The position numbers and the translations under genes are program-made. The notes beneath the pieces were generated by a model that was given only the letters and a program-made list of their open reading frames with translations, searched no databases and was not told the origin of the DNA. From NCBI GenBank assembly GCA_947372405.1, contig CANBTO010000438.1, positions 1 through 5,021 of the forward strand: a stretch of 5,021 nucleotides of DNA, given 5' to 3'. Origin of the DNA: Verrucomicrobiaceae bacterium (GTDB taxonomy: Bacteria; Verrucomicrobiota; Verrucomicrobiae; Verrucomicrobiales; Akkermansiaceae). Positions 1 to 5,021 of the stretch are shown here, in pieces; position 1 is the stretch's first letter; every line of letters begins with the position of its first letter.

Positions 1-1920
1 CAGCAGGTTGCCGAGGATGAGGAAGGCGTGGTCGCCATCGAGGAAACGCGCCCAGAGGTTGGTCTTCCACCCCATCGACCAGCCGGTGGCGGCATCGCCG
101 CGGAAGATGAGCGACTGGCGGGCTGCCTTGAAAAGATCCGGCTGACGCCAGGTGATGTCGGTACCCGGGAAGACGGCCCACAGATGCGAGACATGACGGT
201 GGTCGTTTTTCGGATTGTCCTTGTCCTGCATCCACTCCTGGAGCTGGCCGTACTGGCCGATCTTGCTGGGGGCGATGCGCGGGCGCATGGTGTCGAGTTT
301 CGCGGCGAGTTCCTGATCGGTGCCGAGGATGCGCGCGGCCTGGCTGCATGACTTGAAGAGGTCGCGGATGATTTCGTGGTCCATCGACGGGCCCATCACG
401 AGGCCGCCCTGCTCGGGGCTGTTAGACGGGCCGGAGATGAGGGCTTTGGTTTCCGGATCCTCGACGAGGTAGTCGGTGAAAAACAGCGCGCAGTCCCGCA
501 ACACCGGCCATGATTCGCGGAGGAACTCCTTGTCGCCGGTGAAGAGGTAGTGCTCCCAGAGGTGGAGGCTGAGCCATGGTCCGCCGGAGATCCAGATGCC
601 GTGGTTTGAGGCGTTGATGGGTGCGGTGCCGCGCCAGAGGTCGAAGTTGTGATGGAGTGCCCAACCACGCGCGCCGTATTGTTCCCTGGCGGTGATGCTG
701 CCGGATTCGCGGAGTTCGTGCAGGGCCTTGACGAGCGGCAGGTGGCACTCGGAGAGGTTGGCGGTCTCCGCAGGCCAGTAGTTCATCTCGGTGTTGATGT
801 TGCAGGTGTATTTGGAATCCCATGGTGGAGTCATGGAATCGTTCCAGATGCCCTGGAGGTTGGCGGGCTGGCCGCCTTGGCGGGAGCATGCGATGAGCAG
901 GTAGCGGCCGTATTGAAACAGCAGCGCGGCGAGTTGCGGGTCCTTGCCATCCTTGAACGCGGCGATACGGGCGTCGGTGGTTAGATCCGCGGACGGAGTG
1001 CGACCGAGATCGAGCGACACGCGGCGGAACAAGGCGCGGTGGTCGGCGAGGTGTTCTTCCAACAGCCTGCCGATATCCTTGCCTGCGGATTTTGTTAGAG
1101 TTTCCTGAACACGTTTGGCGGGATCGGCGGCGAGGCTTTGCCATGACTCGACGTTGGTGGCGGCGGCGAGGCGGATCTCGATGGAGTCCGCGCCGGTGAT
1201 TTCGATGGAGTCCGCGGTTTCCTTCAGCGTGCCGCCCTTGTGGGTGACGACGGCGCGGGCCTCGAAGGCGACGCCATCCGCCTGGACCTTGCCTTTGAGG
1301 ACGAGGGTGGCGGGTTTCTCGACGGTGATGGACGGGTTCTTGTGTTTGCAACCGAGCTTGATGGTGGCGGTGGTCTTGCCGGGTTGGTCCGCGGAGATGC
1401 GGATGACGATCAGGTTCGCCGGATGCGAGGCGAACGACTCACGGCGGAAGCTGGTGCCATCGGCCGTCCACTCGGTGGTGGCGGTGGCGGAGTCGAGATC
1501 CAGCCAGCGGCGGAAGTTCTCCGCTTTGAGGCCGGGCGTTTCTATCAGAAGATCACCGCACGGCTGATAGGCCGTCTGGTGGAGCGGCTCGCTCATGAAC
1601 TCCTTGCCTGCGAGGTTCTCCGCATCCTTCTGCTTTCCGGCGAAGAGCAGATTGCGGATCTCCGGCAGGAACTTCACTGCCCCGGTGTGGGCGTAGGAAT
1701 GAGGCTTGCCGGTCCAGACGGTGCTTTCGTTGAACTGGATGCGCTCCTTGTCGGTGCCGCCAAAGATCATCGCACCAAGTTGACCGTTACCGATCGGAAG
1801 CGCCTCCTCCCATTTTGCCGCAGGCTTGTCATACCACAGGATGTTGTCGCCGGCGGGCGCTCCGGCTGCGGAAACCAGCGCGGTGGTGGAAATGAATGCG
1901 AACAGGGCTTTCGTGATCAT
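1..1920 (-). CDS. GH95 alpha-L-fucosidase, secreted, 3' end cut by window edge
   Basis: Glycoside hydrolase family 95 enzyme, which removes L-fucose from glycans (typically alpha-1,2-linked) with inversion of configuration. The 640 visible codons read without interruption from ATG at 1920. Residues 1-18 look like a signal peptide (basic start, hydrophobic core, VSA before a likely cleavage site), so the enzyme should be periplasmic or secreted. Family landmarks are the N-terminal motif LPIGNGQLGAMIFGG (41-55) with FNESTVWTG (63-71), an N-terminal beta-sandwich to about 255, then the (alpha/alpha)6 barrel. In the barrel are LQGIWN (355-360), NINTEMNYWP (374-383), SPEQGG (501-506), HRHVSHLW (574-581) and RGDAATGWSMGWK (607-619). 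By comparison with the bifidobacterial AfcA enzyme, N374/N376 should be the residues that activate water and E503 the general acid; the matching Asp is probably D609, less surely. Family members are usually about 750-800 residues, so roughly 100-150 residues lie beyond the left edge. The start lies 6 nt after the stop of the upstream isomerase-like gene, with only a weak TAGG ribosome site, which suggests co-transcription and translational coupling. Confidence 0.95.
   Translation of the reverse strand, partial: MITKALFAFISTTALVSAAGAPAGDNILWYDKPAAKWEEALPIGNGQLGAMIFGGTDKERIQFNESTVWTGKPHSYAHTGAVKFLPEIRNLLFAGKQKDAENLAGKEFMSEPLHQTAYQPCGDLLIETPGLKAENFRRWLDLDSATATTEWTADGTSFRRESFASHPANLIVIRISADQPGKTTATIKLGCKHKNPSITVEKPATLVLKGKVQADGVAFEARAVVTHKGGTLKETADSIEITGADSIEIRLAAATNVESWQSLAADPAKRVQETLTKSAGKDIGRLLEEHLADHRALFRRVSLDLGRTPSADLTTDARIAAFKDGKDPQLAALLFQYGRYLLIACSRQGGQPANLQGIWNDSMTPPWDSKYTCNINTEMNYWPAETANLSECHLPLVKALHELRESGSITAREQYGARGWALHHNFDLWRGTAPINASNHGIWISGGPWLSLHLWEHYLFTGDKEFLRESWPVLRDCALFFTDYLVEDPETKALISGPSNSPEQGGLVMGPSMDHEIIRDLFKSCSQAARILGTDQELAAKLDTMRPRIAPSKIGQYGQLQEWMQDKDNPKNDHRHVSHLWAVFPGTDITWRQPDLFKAARQSLIFRGDAATGWSMGWKTNLWARFLDGDHAFLILGNLL
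1178..1216 (-). repeat. Short in-frame direct repeat inside the fucosidase gene
   Basis: Fifteen identical bases (tcgatggagtccgcg on the plus strand) occur at 1178-1192 and 1202-1216, with near identity for a few bases upstream. The offset is 24 nt, exactly eight codons, so the protein reads ADSIEI at 236-241 and again at 244-249. This sits at the end of the N-terminal beta-sandwich, just before the AAATN segment that is typical of the family. It may be a small in-frame duplication or simply two similar beta strands. Confidence 0.7.
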
Positions 1921-1926
1921 TGCCTA

Positions 1927-2832
1927 TCAAACGTCCGGAACGAGACGCGTCTTTCCCTGATGATCCGGGTGAAACGATGCCGCCATGTCCGCACAGGCGC
2001 GCAGGTAGCCGACGCACTGGGCGATTTCGACGAGGTTGTTCTCGCGGTTATGCTCGTATTCGATGGAGACGTTGCCGAGGAAACCGTGCTTGCGGACCTC
2101 TTCGAGGATGGCGGGTATATTAATGACGCCGGTGCCGAAGGGCCGGTCGTGCGACCATTCGTCCGCAAGCTCGCGGTCCTTCATGTGGAACGAACGGACA
2201 CGCGGCGCGATCCGGCGCACGATCTCTAACGGATCAAGGCTGGAGGAAACCCAGTGGCCTATATCCGCGCAGTAGCCAAGGTTTTCATGGCGGCCTTCGA
2301 TCGCTCGCCAGATCGTGTCCGGGTGCCACAGCGCGGTGGGCTTGGGATGGTTGTGGAAGCAGACCTTGATGTCATGTTCAACGGATAGTTTTTCGAGAAT
2401 GTCGATGGCGTCGAGCGACTCGGTGGTGATGCCGTAAAGGCCGAGTTTCCGGGCGAATTCGAAGATCACGCGGGCCGCGGCTTCGTTGTTAGGGATTTCG
2501 ACGACGCCGAAGTTGAGGGCGGCGATGTGGTTATTGTGGAGGTGGTCGTTGAGGTGCCGGATCACATCGTCAGGCAGGTCCGGTTGGACGACGAGTCCGC
2601 CATGGCCGCCACCGATTTTCTGGCCCGGATGGATTTCAATACCACCCGCGCCAGTGGCCGAGGTCAGCTCGATTGCCTCGAACAAGGTGAAGTCACGCAG
2701 CGACCAGCTATGCACACAGATGGAGAAACCGGCCCGTGTGAACGCCGGTTGCGGCACCGGAGCCGACTTCGAGCGCATGGCCGACAGCACGGATGCGGCG
2801 GGAAAGGCCCTGAGGATGGAGCGGAAGATCAT
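1927..2832 (-). CDS. Sugar phosphate isomerase/epimerase-type TIM barrel, probably exported
   Basis: A 301-residue protein of the xylose isomerase-like/AP-endonuclease-2 TIM-barrel family. This fold covers sugar isomerases, epimerases, inosose dehydratase and 3-keto-sugar lyases; the exact substrate cannot be told from sequence. Family features are the first strand with FSICVHSWSLRDFTLFEAI (about 36-54), GIEIHPGQ (64-71), CFHNHP (158-163), CADIGHW (188-194), SFHMKD (214-219) and SIEYEHN (256-262). Likely metal ligands come from H160/H162, D190, H216 and E258/E260. The start is placed at ATG 2832, giving MIFRSILR then a hydrophobic stretch AFPAASVLSA, a signal-like leader seen on many relatives in PVC bacteria; the cleavage point is unclear. 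In-frame ATGs at 2964 and 2970 would run antisense into xerC and add unconvincing sequence. An ATG at 2778 would remove the leader. None of these has a good Shine-Dalgarno. The gene ends 6 nt before the GH95 fucosidase start, so both probably act on the same glycan. It is divergent from xerC. Confidence 0.88.
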   Translation of the reverse strand: MIFRSILRAFPAASVLSAMRSKSAPVPQPAFTRAGFSICVHSWSLRDFTLFEAIELTSATGAGGIEIHPGQKIGGGHGGLVVQPDLPDDVIRHLNDHLHNNHIAALNFGVVEIPNNEAAARVIFEFARKLGLYGITTESLDAIDILEKLSVEHDIKVCFHNHPKPTALWHPDTIWRAIEGRHENLGYCADIGHWVSSSLDPLEIVRRIAPRVRSFHMKDRELADEWSHDRPFGTGVINIPAILEEVRKHGFLGNVSIEYEHNRENNLVEIAQCVGYLRACADMAASFHPDHQGKTRLVPDV

Positions 2833-2926
2833 GGCGCGGTATATAAAGACTGTGGCGGATCCTCGCGATGAAGCAATGCGGCATTTGCCTTGGTATCGGA
2901 ATGGATGGGGCTTACGCTGCGCACAG
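2833..2926. promoter_or_regulatory. Divergent intergenic region between isomerase-like gene and xerC
   Basis: This 94-nt gap must carry the promoters for both divergent genes, unless one starts inside its neighbour. The only AT-rich spot is tatataaa at 2840-2847, which could serve as a -10 element on either strand. No convincing -35 hexamer lies about 17 bp from it in either direction. Used leftward, it would leave almost no leader before ATG 2832, which would fit a leaderless message or a later start. Used rightward, it leaves an 80-nt leader before the xerC start. No operator-like palindrome and no dif-like site was seen. Confidence 0.35.
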
Positions 2927-3817
2927 ATGATGCATGCTGACGAAACGGCGTTTTTGGATTTCATGGCCACCGAGAAAAGCGCCTCTCCGCGGACGTTGGC
3001 GAACTATCGGGACGCGCTGGCGGTTTACAGGGAGTGGCGGGCGGACGGTTTCACCACCTGGAAGGATGCCACAGCGGATGATTTTCGCGACTATCTGTTC
3101 TTCCTGATGAAGCAGGGCTTCAAGCGCGCGACCATCCGGCTGCGCTTCGCGGCGCTGCGTTCGTTTTACAAATTCCTTGTGCTGCGCTGCGGTCTCGGCC
3201 GCAGCCCGGTGGCGGAAGTGCGCCTGCCGAAACCCGAACGCGGCCTGCCGGTGGTGCTCACCGTCGCGCAGATCGACGAGTTGTTAGGCCTGCCGCTGAA
3301 GCTGACGGTGGACGGCAAATCCCCGCCGTGGCTGCCGCTGCGGGATGCTGCCATCCTCGAGCTGTTCTACTCCTGCGGGCTGCGGATATCCGAGCTGCTC
3401 TCGCTGGACGTGCGGGACGTGGATTTCATCGGGGAAACCCTGCGGGTCACCGGCAAGGGCTCGAAGGAGCGCATCGTGCCGATCGGCGGGCCGGCGGTGA
3501 GCGCGGTGCAGCGCTACCGGCAGGAGGCGGCGGTGACGTCGGGGCCCCTGTTCCTGAGCAAGCGCCGCACGCGCATCACGCAGCAGGCGGTGGATCAACT
3601 GCTGAAGAAATACCTGAAGCACAGCGGCATACCGTTCTCCATCAGCCCGCACAAGCTGCGGCACAGCTTCGCCACCCACCTGCTGGACGCCGGGGCGGAC
3701 TTGCGCAGCGTACAGTCGTTGTTAGGCCACGCCTCGCTCTCCACCACACAGATCTATACCCACGTCACCACCGAGCGGCTGAAGAAAGCCTACGACGACG
3801 CGCATCCGCGGGCGTGA
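2927..3817 (+). CDS. xerC: Tyrosine recombinase XerC
   Basis: Site-specific tyrosine recombinase, 296 residues (E. coli XerC and XerD are 298). With XerD it resolves chromosome dimers at dif during cell division. The N-terminal core-binding SAM-like domain spans about 1-95 (FLDFMATEKSASPRTLANYR, 9-28) and the catalytic domain about 107-290. All six catalytic positions are visible: R153 in CGLRISELL, K177 in TGKGSKER, H242 and R245 in PHKLRHSFATH, H268 in LLGHASLSTTQIYTH and the nucleophile Y277. The C-terminal YDDAHPRA closely matches the E. coli XerC tail, favouring XerC over XerD or a phage integrase. The start is one of two adjacent ATGs (2927, 2930), chosen because the protein then begins six residues before the conserved first helix, as in E. 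coli. Upstream in-frame ATGs at 2876, 2831 and 2816 exist but add sequence unlike the family and overlap the divergent gene. No clear Shine-Dalgarno precedes any of them. No integrase-associated genes or attachment sites are nearby, so this looks like the chromosomal housekeeping copy. Confidence 0.93.
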   Translation: MMHADETAFLDFMATEKSASPRTLANYRDALAVYREWRADGFTTWKDATADDFRDYLFFLMKQGFKRATIRLRFAALRSFYKFLVLRCGLGRSPVAEVRLPKPERGLPVVLTVAQIDELLGLPLKLTVDGKSPPWLPLRDAAILELFYSCGLRISELLSLDVRDVDFIGETLRVTGKGSKERIVPIGGPAVSAVQRYRQEAAVTSGPLFLSKRRTRITQQAVDQLLKKYLKHSGIPFSISPHKLRHSFATHLLDAGADLRSVQSLLGHASLSTTQIYTHVTTERLKKAYDDAHPRA

Positions 3818-3826
3818 AAACCCGCG
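3807..3826. terminator. Candidate hairpin between convergent xerC and recR
   Basis: A perfect 6-bp GC stem (cgcggg at 3807-3812 with cccgcg at 3821-3826) closes an 8-nt loop that contains the xerC stop codon. It lies across the 10-nt gap between the ends of two convergent genes, where a bidirectional terminator is expected. There is no T-run on either side, so intrinsic termination is doubtful; it could merely slow polymerase or protect 3' ends. Confidence 0.3.
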
Positions 3827-3827
3827 C

Positions 3828-4436
3828 TCACATCTCGCGGCGTCCCTGCATGGCGCGCATGAGCGTGAGTTCGTCCGCGTGTTCGAGTCCACCGCCCGCA
3901 GGCAGGCCTTGGGCGATGCGGGTGAGCCGGCGGTTCGCGCCGCGCAGGATTTCGGCCAGATAATTCGCGGTGGCCTCGCCTTCGACGTCGGAGCCGAGGG
4001 CGAGCACGATTTCGATTTCCGCAGGGGCGGATTCGATGCGCCGGAGCAACGAGGGAATGCGCAGGTCCTCGGGTGAGATCCGGTCGAGCGGCGAGAGCTT
4101 GCCGCCGAGGCAGTGGTAGCGGCCGCGGAACGAGCCGGATCTTTCCAAGGGGAGGATGTCGGTGGCCTGCTCGACGACGCAGAGCATGCGATCGTCGCGG
4201 CTGGGATCATCGCAAATGCCGCAGCCGGCATCGGTCGCGAAGAATCCGCAGACCGGGCAGGCGCGCACGGTTTCCCGCGCGGTTTGCGGCACTCCGGCCA
4301 AGGCGGAAGGGTCCGCCTTCGGGCTTTGCAGGAGCCAGACGGCGATGCGTTCCGCGCTGCGCGGGCCGATGCCGGGCAGGCGTTTGAGTTCGCCGATCAG
4401 GGCTTTGACGGGTTCCGGGAAGTCAGCTCGGGTCAT
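3828..4436 (-). CDS. recR: Recombination mediator protein RecR
   Basis: RecR, 202 residues (E. coli 201), works with RecO and RecF to load RecA on SSB-coated gaps in the cytoplasm and forms a ring-shaped DNA clamp. The domains appear in the normal order. A helix-hairpin-helix at about 16-36 contains LPGIGPRSAER. A C4 zinc finger uses C60, C63, C72 and C75. The Toprim domain follows from about 84 with LCVVEQATDI, ERSGSFRGRYHCLGG (98-112), LSPLD and PEDLRI (114-127), and SDVEGEATANYL (149-160). The C-terminal segment has TRIAQGLPAGGGLEHADELTL (172-192). No key residue is missing. ATG at 4436 gives the family length. It has no purine-rich Shine-Dalgarno (a C-rich stretch precedes it) and overlaps the end of the upstream membrane gene by 14 nt, so translation is probably coupled to that gene. 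The gene is convergent with xerC. The usual partner dnaX/ybaB is not visible next to it; here the upstream neighbour is an unknown membrane protein. Confidence 0.97.
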   Translation of the reverse strand: MTRADFPEPVKALIGELKRLPGIGPRSAERIAVWLLQSPKADPSALAGVPQTARETVRACPVCGFFATDAGCGICDDPSRDDRMLCVVEQATDILPLERSGSFRGRYHCLGGKLSPLDRISPEDLRIPSLLRRIESAPAEIEIVLALGSDVEGEATANYLAEILRGANRRLTRIAQGLPAGGGLEHADELTLMRAMQGRREM

Positions 4437-4947
4437 GGGGAGGGGCCGGGGATTCGTCGCAGGCCATGCGGTGATTGGCGGTGTAAACCATGGCACAGAA
4501 GCCGGACCAGAACGCTGCGATCCAAGTGCCGCTGATTTCCGGGGCATGGGCGGCGATACCGAGGACCGGAGCCCAGGCCGCGACCAGCGCCATCGAGGTG
4601 ATCCACAGGATGCCCCGCCGCCAGAGGCCGGGTGTGGAAAGGATGGCGATGGCAAGCCCGAAGGCGAACAGGACGGTACCGAGCCAAAGCGCCCACTCGG
4701 GCAATTGCTTCGGGAATGTCTCCGCTCCGTTTCGTGAAACCCATTGCGCGATCCTTTCGTTGGTGCGGTCCAGAAACCCGAGCGCGTCCAGCCCGGCCAC
4801 CAGGATGACGGCCAGTCCGCCGATCGCCGCGGAAGGCACGAGCACGTGGCCGCTCGGGCGGGGATGAGTGGTCTTGTGGCGCGTCACGCGGGTCACCGTA
4901 TCGAATCGGCGCAGGCAATCAAGCGGTGTGAATGCGGCCTGCGGCAC
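4423..4947 (-). CDS. Small membrane protein of unknown function upstream of recR
   Basis: I do not recognise this protein with confidence. Read from a GTG at 4947 it has 174 residues with four hydrophobic segments: about 35-58, 86-104, 112-132 and 141-156. A polar loop of about 27 residues (59-85, RTNERIAQWVSRNG and on) separates the first two, and a short tail (about 157-174) ends in Pro/Asp/Ser-rich sequence. The tight three-helix block after the loop, with a WRRG turn at 109-112, resembles the membrane part that ends CHASE2 sensor proteins, but no sensor or output domain is present; this is a weak inference. The start is unsettled. GTG at 4887 would begin 14 residues before the first helix and is equally plausible, and the frame stays open to the right window edge. 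It overlaps recR by 14 nt in another frame, so the two are probably one operon. The hydrophobic pattern and the overlap support a real gene. Confidence 0.65.
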   Translation of the reverse strand: MPQAAFTPLDCLRRFDTVTRVTRHKTTHPRPSGHVLVPSAAIGGLAVILVAGLDALGFLDRTNERIAQWVSRNGAETFPKQLPEWALWLGTVLFAFGLAIAILSTPGLWRRGILWITSMALVAAWAPVLGIAAHAPEISGTWIAAFWSGFCAMVYTANHRMACDESPAPPHDPS

Positions 4948-5021
4948 GAAGTCCGGACATGGCGTGCTCCGGTCCGGTTTTCGATTCCATTTCGGCCCGG
5001 TCGGCGAAACATACGGGCGGG
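4948..5021. other. Right-edge segment without an identified gene
   Basis: These 74 bases may be the promoter and leader of the membrane protein/recR operon or the 5' part of that gene, whose minus-strand frame is open here. The translated extension (containing GPKWNRKPDRS) shows no recognisable motif. A small palindrome, gtccggac (4951-4958), and a nearby ccggtccgg give some dyad symmetry, but no clear promoter hexamers were found. Confidence 0.3.

Noticed and set aside
422..1351. Minus-strand open frame of 309 codons inside the fucosidase gene
   Set aside because: Its translation is Arg/Pro/His-rich low-complexity sequence in a shifted frame; the GH95 frame over the same bases carries the family motifs.
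1240..2229. Long plus-strand open frame (329 codons) opposite the fucosidase and isomerase-like genes
   Set aside because: It is antisense to two strongly supported genes, has no recognisable motif, and is the kind of frame GC-rich codon bias creates.
2486..2926. Extended N-terminus for the recombinase beginning far upstream
   Set aside because: It would add about 147 residues unlike any Xer protein and antisense to the isomerase-like gene. Starting at 2927 gives the normal family length.
2833..2926. dif-like recombination site next to xerC
   Set aside because: No 28-bp pair of imperfect 11-bp arms resembling a dif site could be found in the gap.
2833..2970. Extended N-terminus for the isomerase-like protein from ATG 2970 or 2964
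   Set aside because: The added residues are antisense to the start of xerC and lack family similarity, and ATG 2832 yields a signal-like leader.
2927..3817. Tyrosine recombinase as a mobile-element or integron integrase
   Set aside because: Length, motifs and the C-terminal tail match housekeeping XerC. No att-like repeats, tRNA gene, excisionase or cargo is adjacent.
3328..3963. Second plus-strand frame (211 codons) overlapping xerC and the end of recR
   Set aside because: Ala/Arg/Gly-rich out-of-frame shadow of xerC and recR without motifs.
4437..4655. Longer RecR beginning at 4655
   Set aside because: The extra N-terminus is Pro/Ser/Arg-rich, lies out of frame inside the membrane gene, and exceeds the family length; 4436 gives a standard RecR.

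Overview
The window is GC-rich, tightly packed bacterial chromosomal DNA holding five recognisable genes. The gene mix is an exported GH95 fucosidase, an exported TIM-barrel sugar isomerase, XerC, RecR and a small membrane protein next to recR. Together with the coding style and weak Shine-Dalgarno sites, it suggests a polysaccharide-degrading member of the Verrucomicrobiota (a Luteolibacter/Haloferula-like relative) or another PVC-group bacterium. That placement is an impression from protein resemblance, not a computed assignment.

Layout from left to right: (1) 1-1920, minus strand, a GH95 alpha-L-fucosidase with a signal peptide, cut by the left edge. It is not interrupted anywhere in its 640 visible codons. 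(2) 1927-2832, minus strand, an AP-endonuclease-2/xylose-isomerase-type TIM barrel with a signal-like N-terminus, ending 6 nt before the fucosidase start. These two form a co-transcribed sugar-catabolism pair. (3) 2833-2926, a divergent intergenic region. (4) 2927-3817, plus strand, a complete XerC-type tyrosine recombinase with all six catalytic positions. (5) A 10-nt convergent junction with a small GC hairpin. (6) 3828-4436, minus strand, a complete recR overlapped by 14 nt by (7) 4423-4947, minus strand, a four-helix membrane protein of unknown function whose start is uncertain. Positions 4948-5021 hold nothing I can identify; the reading frame of the membrane gene stays open through them.

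The left pair would act outside the cytoplasm. The fucosidase would release terminal L-fucose from a glycan, and the isomerase/epimerase-fold enzyme would act on a sugar or modified sugar, probably from the same glycan. The right half is housekeeping: XerC resolves chromosome dimers with XerD, and RecR loads RecA at gaps with RecO/RecF.

I saw no mobile element, CRISPR array, RNA gene or defence system. The more interesting points are the exported sugar-isomerase/fucosidase pair, the unrecognised membrane protein coupled to recR (possibly the membrane part of a CHASE2-like protein), and a bias of rare leucine codons to one pentamer context.
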